From the NCBI GenBank assembly GCA_002424645.1, contig DIKU01000168.1, positions 3,701-9,219 on the forward strand: 5,519 nucleotides of DNA, in the 5' to 3' direction. Under the pieces are notes generated by a model. The model worked only from the letters and a program-made list of their open reading frames with translations, searched no databases and was not told the DNA's origin. Both the position numbers and the translations under genes were made by a program. Numbering within the stretch: the stretch's first letter is position 1; each line of letters begins with the position of its first letter. The stretch is from Pelobacter sp. UBA5610 (GTDB lineage: Bacteria > Desulfobacterota > Desulfuromonadia > Desulfuromonadales > Syntrophotaleaceae). Below, piece by piece: positions 1 to 5,519 of this stretch.

Positions 1-156
1 GACCGCAGGCACATCTGCGGCGGCTCCAAGGTTGCGCCACAACAAGAGGCCGCGCAACAGGCTGAACAGCGTGACCAGAAGAATAGAGATGCTGCCGGCA
101 AAACATACTTCCGGCCAGAGTTCCCGGCACCGTACAAGCCATTTTCGAACTATCAT
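1..156 (-). CDS. N-terminal fragment of a membrane protein, possibly a second LTA-synthase-like transferase (3' end outside window)
   Basis: An open frame starts with ATG at 156 and runs without a stop for 52 codons to the left edge, so only the N-terminus is visible. A GGGAGA ribosome binding site (170-165) lies 8 bases before the ATG. The peptide begins MIVRKWLVRCRELWPE, a basic amphipathic start, followed by a hydrophobic helix at about residues 18-40 that ends in LLRGLLLWRN. This has the usual shape of a first membrane segment with a positive N-terminus inside. The stretch around LLR...LW...P aligns without gaps to residues 32-49 of the LTA-synthase-like protein encoded at 899-2833, but with only a few identities. 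A second member of that family is therefore a guess from a short match. The gene begins 42 bases after the PAP2 stop on the same strand with no terminator between, so it is probably the third gene of that operon. I am fairly sure it is coding and unsure of the family. Confidence 0.65.
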   Translation of the reverse strand, partial: MIVRKWLVRCRELWPEVCFAGSISILLVTLFSLLRGLLLWRNLGAAADVPAV

Positions 157-198
157 GATCCGTGTCTCCCATAACGGGCTACCGTCCACAACCTTCGT

Positions 199-930
199 TC
201 AGCCATGGCTGGACGTGGCAGTCTCAAGACGTCCGCGAAAGGCCCAAACATACAAGGCCAGCCCTACGTACCAGCAAAGGGCCGCACTCCACAAGTTATG
301 CGAAACGAAATGAGCACCCCGCGCCAGCTGCCCGTATGCGAAAAGGCTACCGAGAGACACCCCGAACAGCAATGCGGCAACGGCATAACGACGGCGACGA
401 CCATAAAACAGAAAATAGCCGCTCAGCATGGCGAAACCACCCGCCGCATGACCGGCCGGGAAACAATTGCCGTCGTTCGAACAGGCCTGTGGCGCCTCTT
501 CGAACATCCGTGCATAAGGCACGTCCCCTCCGTATCGTTGGTAATCCCATGGGCAATGGCGGTTTGTGACCGCCTTGCCAAGGGCCACCAGCCCTGTGCT
601 GATGCCGATGGACAAGGCCAGAAACAGCGCCATGCGCCGCCACGGCCGCAACCACGCCCAGCCGAACGACCCAACCCAGCACAGTAAGGCACTTACGGCG
701 GTAATCAAAACCAGATCCCGTCCGCGCCGATGGATAAGCGTTTCGGCCCACCAGCTGTTTTTGGCGGGCCAGACATGGTGCACCGCATCGAAAAACGGGT
801 CGGAAAAACGCAGGTCCAGATCGGTCAACTCAAACAACGCAACTCCGGCCACCAGCAGCAATAACGGCAGCACGGCATGCCACCACCAGAACTTTTTATC
901 AAATTTTTTCATCATGCAGGACATATCCAT
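199..930 (-). CDS. PAP2-family membrane phosphatase
   Basis: A 243-residue integral membrane protein of the PAP2 (phosphatidic acid phosphatase type 2) superfamily. These enzymes remove phosphate from lipid phosphates such as phosphatidic acid, undecaprenyl pyrophosphate or lipid A, usually on the periplasmic face. Motif 1 is KAVTNRHCPW (K119, R124, P127), motif 2 is PAGH (158-161, with Ala in place of the usual Ser), and motif 3 is RGAHFVSH (R204, H207, H211). Hydrophobic helices lie near 17-37, 72-92, 98-118, 182-202 and 211-231. The RGAHF-SH-LWS form of motif 3 is one I recognise from a bacterial PAP2 subgroup, so the enzyme is probably active, although the classical Asp after the last His is absent. 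The ATG at 930 overlaps the upstream transferase gene by 32 bases. In-frame ATGs at 915 and 912 (MMKKFDKK) are equally plausible starts, and none has a good ribosome binding site, which suggests translational coupling. The substrate is unknown. Confidence 0.9.
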   Translation of the reverse strand: MDMSCMMKKFDKKFWWWHAVLPLLLLVAGVALFELTDLDLRFSDPFFDAVHHVWPAKNSWWAETLIHRRGRDLVLITAVSALLCWVGSFGWAWLRPWRRMALFLALSIGISTGLVALGKAVTNRHCPWDYQRYGGDVPYARMFEEAPQACSNDGNCFPAGHAAGGFAMLSGYFLFYGRRRRYAVAALLFGVSLGSLFAYGQLARGAHFVSHNLWSAALCWYVGLALYVWAFRGRLETATSSHG

Positions 931-2833
931 GGCGTTTAAAAAGCTCGAAGGCGGTCTGGTAATAGGCCGTCGCCAGATCGGTCAACTTTCCCAACGGCGG
1001 TGCCGGGGCCAACAACTGCTGCTGCGCATCGTAGCTGTAGCTATCGACACTGTGGTTCAGGCCGAGTACGACCATCTGTCCCCGGTCAAGCAGCGCCACA
1101 TCATGATTATGATTCAACAGAATCGGATGATCCGCCCCCGGCGCCAGATGCAGAACATCCTGGCCGTAAAATGGTGCCGTATAACCCAGACCCAGCAGGC
1201 CCAGCACCGTCGGAGCAATATCCATCTGGCTGATGGCCGTCTCGCAGACCTTTGGCGATAACCTTGCCGGAGCATGAAACAACAAAGGAATACGATAGTG
1301 TTCAACAGGCACCTGAGCACGGCCATACACGCGGGCGTCATGGTCCGCCACGATCACGAACAGGGTATTGTCATACCAGGCGTGCTTCTTTGCGGCATCC
1401 ATGAACCGGCCAAGGGCGTAATCGGCGTACTTCACCCCGGCTTTGCGTCCGCCGCCCTCGGCAGGAATGCCGGGAATCCCCTTGGGAAAGGTATAAGGAC
1501 TGTGGTTGGAGGTGGTCATAACGATGGAGAAAAACGGCTTGCCGCTGGCATGTTCGCCATCGTAGTAATCAAGCGCATGCTCCAGCAGATCTTCATCGGA
1601 CACCCCCCAGATATTGGCGAAACGGGAATCGGTGATCTCGGTGCGGTCGCTGAGGGTAAAACCGTTGTTGCCATAAAAGTGATTCATGTTGTCGAAGTAC
1701 CCGTAACCACCATACAGAAAACTGGTACTGTAGCCATGGGTCTTCATAACCTGCCCCCAGTTGGCCAGCCCTTCGCATCCGGGTCGTTTAACCACCGATT
1801 CGCTGGGGATCGGCGGCAAAGACAGGGTAATGGCCTCGAGACCGCGCACGGTGCGGGTGCCGGTGGCGAAGGCATTGCCGAAACGCAAACTTTCGGTGGC
1901 CAATCGGTCGAAATTCGGCGTCAACCCCCGGTTATCGCCATAAGCCCCGACAAACCCGGCGCCAAACGATTCCTCCACGATCACCACCACGTTCATGGGG
2001 CCGAAGCCATCAGCCCTTTCAGGCACGGTCCGGTTGAGATCGTAGTCAACAGCCGAGGTCTGAGGCACCCCGAAGTTTTTATGCATCAGAGCGAAGGCCT
2101 GTGAATCCTCCATGGTCCGATAGTACTTGACGTAGCTGAGTTCGTTGGTGCAGAAGGCCTGCACCAGACTGCGCAGCCCGTTGGCGCTCAGTTCGACGGC
2201 GACCCGATTGGAAAAACGGCCCCCTGAACCGGACAACAATACGGCGGACACCGCCAGCAACAACCAGACACTGCCGAAGCGCAATCGCGCCTTGAACGGA
2301 CAACCGTTCTGAAACGCACGTCTGAAAGCCGGCCATATCAGACGGTGCAGCAACATAGCCACCGCGCCAACCGCCAGCAACACCCACCCGACAGGGTAAC
2401 TTTCCCAGATATTGACCAGGACCTCATGGGGGTAAATCAGATAGTCGACCGCCACCAGATTGAAGCGGGCATCGAATTCCTGAAAAAAGAAGAATTCAAC
2501 AAACGGCATGTACATCAAGCCGAACAGCAACACATACAACAGGCTGCCCAGCGCGAACCGCGGCCAGCGCCGCCCTGCCCATCCTGCCGGGAGCAGACAC
2601 AGCAGTGCCGCCAGCGGCCCCAGCACAAACGGCAGAACCAGAGCATCCTGCCAGATACCCATTGCCAGAACCGCCGGAAGAGTCAGCGGGGCCACGCCTT
2701 CATTCAGGCCGAACTGCCACCACAACACCACCCTTAACAGCAGCGAAAGACCAAGATAAACCGCTCCCAACAGCGCCAGCGGACGCAATCGGTCTGTCAT
2801 CGAAAATTTTTTATCCGTAACATCCTTACCCAC
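899..2833 (-). CDS. LTA-synthase-like membrane transferase (alkaline phosphatase/sulfatase superfamily)
   Basis: A 644-residue protein with about five N-terminal membrane helices (roughly 18-38, 55-82, 95-117, 148-165, 188-203) followed by a periplasmic sulfatase-fold domain (about 280-560). This is the layout of lipoteichoic acid synthase LtaS and of phosphoglycerol and phosphoethanolamine transferases, which move a phospholipid head group onto a surface acceptor. Visible active-site elements are a metal-binding Glu in VVVIVEES (E288), a probable nucleophile Thr in GTRTVRGLEA (T328), a His in TSNHSPYTFP (H444), and the metal pair in VADHDAR (D497, H498). The start is GTG at 2833, chosen because GAGGGGGA lies 7 bases upstream; a later ATG (codon 12) has no such site. 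The gene follows a sigma-54 promoter and overlaps the PAP2 gene, so it is the first gene of that operon. Gram-negative bacteria lack classical lipoteichoic acid, so the acceptor may be a periplasmic glucan, lipid A or a polysaccharide. The family is secure; the transferred group is not. Confidence 0.92.
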   Translation of the reverse strand: MGKDVTDKKFSMTDRLRPLALLGAVYLGLSLLLRVVLWWQFGLNEGVAPLTLPAVLAMGIWQDALVLPFVLGPLAALLCLLPAGWAGRRWPRFALGSLLYVLLFGLMYMPFVEFFFFQEFDARFNLVAVDYLIYPHEVLVNIWESYPVGWVLLAVGAVAMLLHRLIWPAFRRAFQNGCPFKARLRFGSVWLLLAVSAVLLSGSGGRFSNRVAVELSANGLRSLVQAFCTNELSYVKYYRTMEDSQAFALMHKNFGVPQTSAVDYDLNRTVPERADGFGPMNVVVIVEESFGAGFVGAYGDNRGLTPNFDRLATESLRFGNAFATGTRTVRGLEAITLSLPPIPSESVVKRPGCEGLANWGQVMKTHGYSTSFLYGGYGYFDNMNHFYGNNGFTLSDRTEITDSRFANIWGVSDEDLLEHALDYYDGEHASGKPFFSIVMTTSNHSPYTFPKGIPGIPAEGGGRKAGVKYADYALGRFMDAAKKHAWYDNTLFVIVADHDARVYGRAQVPVEHYRIPLLFHAPARLSPKVCETAISQMDIAPTVLGLLGLGYTAPFYGQDVLHLAPGADHPILLNHNHDVALLDRGQMVVLGLNHSVDSYSYDAQQQLLAPAPPLGKLTDLATAYYQTAFELFKRHGYVLHDEKI

Positions 2834-2836
2834 AAA

Positions 2837-2844
2837 TCCCCCTC
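2837..2844 (-). promoter_or_regulatory. Ribosome binding site for the GTG-started transferase gene
   Basis: Read on the minus strand, GAGGGGGA followed by TTT precedes the GTG at 2833, with 7 bases between GAGG and the start codon. It decides for the GTG over the ATG twelve codons in. Confidence 0.8.
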
Positions 2845-2875
2845 AGCAACGTGATTGGTCAAATCTTCTGTCGAT

Positions 2876-2901
2876 GAGGTCCGGCCAGTCGGCCGATCCT
2901 C
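2876..2901 (-). other. GC-rich stem-loop at the start of the predicted leader RNA
   Basis: CGGCC (2882-2886) pairs with GGCCG (2891-2895) around a four-base loop. A further four pairs, GAGG (2876-2879) with CCTC (2898-2901), follow after a 2x2 internal loop. If the sigma-54 promoter initiates near 2905, the hairpin would occupy about +5 to +30 of a leader of roughly 72 bases. It has no U-tract and so is not a terminator. It could stabilise the 5' end of the message, or be chance in GC-rich DNA. Confidence 0.35.
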
Positions 2902-2915
2902 GCGAGAAGGTTATT

Positions 2916-2931
2916 AGCAAGCTGCGAGCCA
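2916..2931 (-). promoter_or_regulatory. Sigma-54 (RpoN) -24/-12 promoter for the transferase/PAP2 operon
   Basis: The minus strand reads TGGCTCGCAGCTTGCT, against the consensus TGGCACG-N4-TTGCW: one mismatch, with the invariant GG and GC separated by exactly 10 bases and a C before the T as preferred. Transcription would start near 2905, leaving about 72 bases of leader before the GTG at 2833. The gene immediately upstream encodes a sigma-54-activating regulator, and an inverted repeat lies at enhancer distance, which together make this much more likely than a chance match. Confidence 0.82.
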
Positions 2932-2979
2932 GAACGAATTGTGTGTATATTCAGATAGTTACGAGATGAACTGGTCGAT

Positions 2980-3003
2980 GGATGTATAAATATCTTTACA
3001 TCC
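2980..3003. promoter_or_regulatory. Inverted repeat, likely enhancer (upstream activator) site for the NtrC-type regulator
   Basis: GGATGTA (2980-2986) and TACATCC (2997-3003) are perfect inverted arms separated by 10 AT-rich bases. The centre at about 2991 is some 87 bases upstream of the start predicted from the sigma-54 promoter, a normal position for an NtrC-type dimer site, and a 24-base dyad suits a Fis-type helix-turn-helix dimer. A degenerate copy with TGTATA and TTAC in the same order lies at 2944-2962, with spacing two bases longer. That the neighbouring response regulator is the binder is inference. Confidence 0.6.
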
Positions 3004-3044
3004 ACCGGGACACAAAGGGGAAATGTCAAAAGTTTTCAACACGC

Positions 3045-3061
3045 CAGACGGACAGCGTCTG
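3045..3061 (-). terminator. Stem-loop after the response regulator gene, weak terminator candidate
   Basis: CAGACG (3045-3050) and CGTCTG (3056-3061) form a 6-pair stem with a five-base loop, about 47 bases past the regulator stop codon. On the minus strand it is followed by GGCGTGTTGAAAACTTTT, so a T-run appears only after about 17 bases. It could end the kinase-regulator transcript inefficiently or merely protect its 3' end. Confidence 0.3.
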
Positions 3062-3107
3062 AAAAACCCGGTGTCAAAAAGGCAGGATTGATCGCACGGG
3101 ATGCAAA

Positions 3108-4472
3108 CTACAACAACTGATATTTCTTGAGCTTGTACTGCAGATTGCTGCGACTGATGCCCAGCAACTGAGCCGCCTGGGCCTGCACACCACGGGCCTT
3201 TACCAGGGCCTGGTGGATAAACTGACGTTCGACATCCTCCATCAGATCGGGCAAAGGCTTGACGGCACCGGGAAGGATATATTCCGTTAACGGATCGGCT
3301 GATTTTACCGATCTGAGGGCATCCGGCAGGTCGTCAACCTGCAACACGGGGCCTTTACAGAACAGCACACCGCGCTCCATGGCGTTTTGCAGTTCCCGTA
3401 CATTTCCCGGCCAGGGATATTGCTGCATGATCGCCAGAGCATCAGGCGCGATGTCGGTAACCCCCCGACCCAGTTCATGGGCGAAGCGCCGCAAAAAATA
3501 CATGGCCAGCAAGGAAATATCGTCACCGCGTTCACGCAACGGCGGAACCTGCAACGAAACCACGTTGAGGCGGTAATATAGGTCTTCACGAAAGCTGCCG
3601 TCCTCGACCATGACCCGCAACTCACGGTTGGTGGCGGCCACCAGGCGCACATCGGTTTCAAGCTCGACAGTACCGCCGACCCGGCGGAAGCGGCGCTCCT
3701 GCAAGACCCGCAACAACTTGGGTTGCAGGCTTAAGGGAAATTCACCGATTTCATCAAGAAACAGGGTGCCGCCGTTGGCAATCTCCAGCAACCCCTGCTT
3801 TCGTTCCACCGCACCGGTAAACGCGCCGCGCTCATGACCAAAAAGTTCGCTCTCCAGCAAAGTTTCTGTAAAAGTCGCACAATTGACGCTCACCAGAGGC
3901 CCCTGGGCCCTCGGACTTGCATGATGCAGCATACGGGCGACAAGCTCCTTCCCTGATCCGCTTTCGCCCATGATCATGATCGATGTGCGAGCCGGTGCCA
4001 CCCGGGCAACATCCTCCAGCAACTTCCGGATCGGCAAGCTCTCCCCGACGAGATCCCCCTTGCGAGTCAGTTCCAATTGGCGTTTGAGAGAGGCGTTTTC
4101 GGTCTGCAACCGGAAAAAATCCAAGGCCTTGGAAACCGTCAGCAAGATTTCCTCGTTGTTGAATGGCTTCATAAGGTAATCGAAAACACCGGCCTTGATG
4201 GCTTCAAGAGCACTTTCCACGGTGGCGAAGGCCGTCAGCAGGATAAATGGCACAGGGCCGCATTCCTGCTGAGCACGGTGGTAGAATTCCAGGCCGTCCA
4301 TCCGCGGCATCTTCAAGTCGGAAAGCACCAGGGATACCTGTTCGCGCGACAGCAACTCAAGAGCCGCAAAGGGATTGTCGACAGTAGACACCTTGTAGCC
4401 TGCATCGCTGAGCAACGCCGACAACACCACCAGGTAGTTCTTTTCATCATCAACCACAAGGATGTGATTCAT
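3108..4472 (-). CDS. Sigma-54-dependent NtrC-family response regulator
   Basis: A 454-residue transcriptional activator with the full three-domain NtrC layout. The receiver domain (1-120) has the acidic pair D8/D9, phospho-acceptor D52 in LVLSDLKMP, T80 and K102. The AAA+ domain (about 141-365) has Walker A GESGSGKE (169-176), the sigma-54-contacting GAFTGA loop (216-221), Walker B GTLFLDEIG (235-243), sensor I VAATN (278-282), arginine-rich FREDLYYRL (294-302) and WPGNVREL (354-361). A Fis-type helix-turn-helix ends the protein (about 420-454, with GISRSNLQYKLKKY). All catalytic residues are intact, so it should hydrolyse ATP to open sigma-54 promoter complexes when phosphorylated. The ATG at 4472 is chosen over the longer open frame because GGAGGA lies 5 bases before it and the receiver domain begins there. 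It overlaps the kinase gene by 23 bases, marking that kinase as its partner. The sigma-54 promoter just downstream is its most likely target. No specific ortholog name is assigned. Confidence 0.96.
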   Translation of the reverse strand: MNHILVVDDEKNYLVVLSALLSDAGYKVSTVDNPFAALELLSREQVSLVLSDLKMPRMDGLEFYHRAQQECGPVPFILLTAFATVESALEAIKAGVFDYLMKPFNNEEILLTVSKALDFFRLQTENASLKRQLELTRKGDLVGESLPIRKLLEDVARVAPARTSIMIMGESGSGKELVARMLHHASPRAQGPLVSVNCATFTETLLESELFGHERGAFTGAVERKQGLLEIANGGTLFLDEIGEFPLSLQPKLLRVLQERRFRRVGGTVELETDVRLVAATNRELRVMVEDGSFREDLYYRLNVVSLQVPPLRERGDDISLLAMYFLRRFAHELGRGVTDIAPDALAIMQQYPWPGNVRELQNAMERGVLFCKGPVLQVDDLPDALRSVKSADPLTEYILPGAVKPLPDLMEDVERQFIHQALVKARGVQAQAAQLLGISRSNLQYKLKKYQLL

Positions 4473-5519
4473 CGCTCTCCTCCCGCAGGGGTATCCATAT
4501 ACTGAACATCGTGCCGTCTTCCGGGGTGCTGCGCACCCGCATCTCACCACCATGACCGATGACGATCTGGTGGGCATTGGCCAGCCCCAGCCCTGAACCA
4601 CGGTCCTTGGTGGTGACAAAGGGGTCAAAAATACGCGATTGCATCTCCTCGGGGATAATCGAACCGGTATTGTGAATCTCGAACCGGACCCCCTGTCCCG
4701 CGGTTCTCAAGCGTACTTTCACCTGCCCCCGGGGAGGGGTGGCCTCCAGGGCATTGATGACCAGATTAAGCAGCGCCTGCCGCAACAGTCCGTCATCTAC
4801 CCAGGCCTCCAGGGGATCGGGGGGGCACTCCGAAGCCAGTTGCACATCGCGTTGTTGCGCCAGGGGCTGGCATTCCTGCACGGTACGTTCCACCAGTTGT
4901 CGGACATCGCAATCGTGGCGATCCGGAGCAGCGGGCCTGCCGAATTTGATGAAATCGTTGATCAGGCCATTAAGGCGTTGAACCTCTTCCTGCACCACGG
5001 TTACCAATTGCTGAATGTCATCGGTGCGAGGCCCCAACTTTTTGGCCAACAATTGCACCGACGAGGAAATAATGCCCAACGGGTTGCGAATCTCATGGGC
5101 CATACCGGCCGACAAGCGCCCCAAAGCGGAGAGTCGGTCCTTCCGTCGCAGGTTTTCTTCGGCATGACGCAATTTGCGCAGGGAGTCCTGCAGGATCTTT
5201 TGATTGCTGATCAGGCGGCGGTTGAGCTTTTCCTGCAGATCGAGACTGCGTCGCTGGCTCTCCGAAAAGGATTGCACCAACACCCCGATGATAAAAAAGG
5301 TTGTCACCAGGATCAGCAGTTCCGGCAGTTCCTCGGGACGCATTTGCGGGTTCAGATAAAGGATAGGCGGAAAAAGTGCGCCATACAGCAACGAAGAGAG
5401 ACTGCAGACCGCCAGGGTCCGCAACAGATTAAGGTTGGCGGCGGCAGTGGTAATGGGAAGAAGGTATACAATCCAATAGAGACTTTCCTCATCCGCCTCC
5501 GTAGTCGCCCGGATAACCA
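4450..5519 (-). CDS. Membrane sensor histidine kinase (5' end outside window)
   Basis: The frame is open from the right edge to the TGA at 4450, giving 355 visible residues. A TTG at 5424 could be taken for a start, but the 31 codons before it encode more membrane sequence (YWIVYLLPITTAAANLNLL), so the gene very probably begins outside the window. Numbering from the edge: hydrophobic segments at about 12-52 and 65-84, a charged coiled-coil linker at about 86-128, the HisKA H-box MAHEIRNPL with phospho-acceptor H141, the N-box LNLVINALEA (N251, N255), a G1 region IHNTGSIIP, the F-box FDPF (297-300), the G2 box GSGLGL (307-312) and GHGG (321-324). No PAS domain lies between membrane and kinase core, so sensing is probably by the membrane part, somewhat like PilS-type kinases. 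The G1 box has Asn (N283) where Asp is usual, a variant also seen in other kinases. It overlaps the response regulator gene by 23 bases, so the two form a cognate pair. Confidence 0.94.
   Translation of the reverse strand, partial: VIRATTEADEESLYWIVYLLPITTAAANLNLLRTLAVCSLSSLLYGALFPPILYLNPQMRPEELPELLILVTTFFIIGVLVQSFSESQRRSLDLQEKLNRRLISNQKILQDSLRKLRHAEENLRRKDRLSALGRLSAGMAHEIRNPLGIISSSVQLLAKKLGPRTDDIQQLVTVVQEEVQRLNGLINDFIKFGRPAAPDRHDCDVRQLVERTVQECQPLAQQRDVQLASECPPDPLEAWVDDGLLRQALLNLVINALEATPPRGQVKVRLRTAGQGVRFEIHNTGSIIPEEMQSRIFDPFVTTKDRGSGLGLANAHQIVIGHGGEMRVRSTPEDGTMFSIWIPLREESDESHPCG
4478..4483 (-). promoter_or_regulatory. Ribosome binding site fixing the response regulator start
   Basis: The minus strand reads GGAGGA five bases before the ATG at 4472. 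It lies inside the last codons of the kinase gene and rules out an upstream start that would add 52 residues unrelated to a receiver domain. Confidence 0.85.

Noticed and set aside
1274..2104. Long open frame on the plus strand (276 codons) and similar plus-strand frames at 566-1261 and 205-687
   Set aside because: They lie antisense to the well-supported transferase and PAP2 genes, show no recognisable domains, and are explained by GC-rich codon usage of the real genes.
2932..2979. IHF site between the enhancer-like dyad and the promoter
   Set aside because: The segment is AT-rich but contains no convincing match to WATCAANNNNTTR on either strand.
3009..3027. GACA...TGTC short inverted repeat as a second operator
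   Set aside because: Arms of only four bases with an 11-base spacer are expected by chance.
3024..3077. Two TTGACA boxes on the minus strand (3029-3024 and 3077-3072) as sigma-70 -35 elements
   Set aside because: Neither has a TATAAT-like hexamer 16-19 bases downstream, and the -24/-12 element accounts for expression better.
4473..4628. A longer response regulator starting at 4628
   Set aside because: The added 52 residues are low-complexity translation of the kinase 3' end in another frame, while a strong ribosome binding site and the receiver domain both point to 4472.
5422..5424. TTG as the true start of the kinase
   Set aside because: The codons before it stay open to the window edge and encode a membrane-like sequence continuous with the next helix, so the gene most likely begins outside.

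Overview
The window carries five genes, all on the minus strand, so transcription runs from high to low coordinates. In that order they are a membrane histidine kinase cut by the right edge, a sigma-54-dependent (NtrC-family) response regulator, a 274-base regulatory gap, an LTA-synthase-like membrane transferase of the alkaline phosphatase/sulfatase superfamily, a PAP2-family phosphatase, and the first 52 codons of another membrane protein cut by the left edge. I see no RNA genes, mobile elements or CRISPR repeats.

The organism looks like a Gram-negative bacterium of the Desulfuromonadales/Geobacter-Pelobacter type. The grounds are moderately high GC, a two-component system built on sigma-54, and the particular form of the LTA-synthase-like protein. 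This is inference from style, not a phylogenetic assignment.

Right half (3108-5519): kinase and regulator overlap by 23 bases and are surely co-expressed. The kinase has membrane segments, a coiled-coil linker and a complete HisKA plus HATPase core. The regulator has a receiver domain, an AAA+ sigma-54-activating domain with GAFTGA, and a Fis-type helix-turn-helix.

Middle (2834-3107): the gap holds a near-consensus -24/-12 sigma-54 promoter (2916-2931) facing the transferase gene. About 87 bases upstream of the predicted transcription start is a perfect 7+7 inverted repeat (2980-3003), where an enhancer-binding protein would sit. A small GC-rich hairpin lies at the start of the predicted leader.

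Left half (1-2833): a compact envelope-lipid operon. The transferase and the PAP2 phosphatase overlap, and 42 bases later another membrane-protein gene begins; its N-terminus loosely resembles that of the transferase. The simplest reading is one circuit: the kinase senses an envelope signal and phosphorylates the regulator, which binds the inverted repeat and drives sigma-54 transcription of genes that modify membrane or surface glycans and lipids. The enzyme substrates and the signal cannot be read from the sequence.
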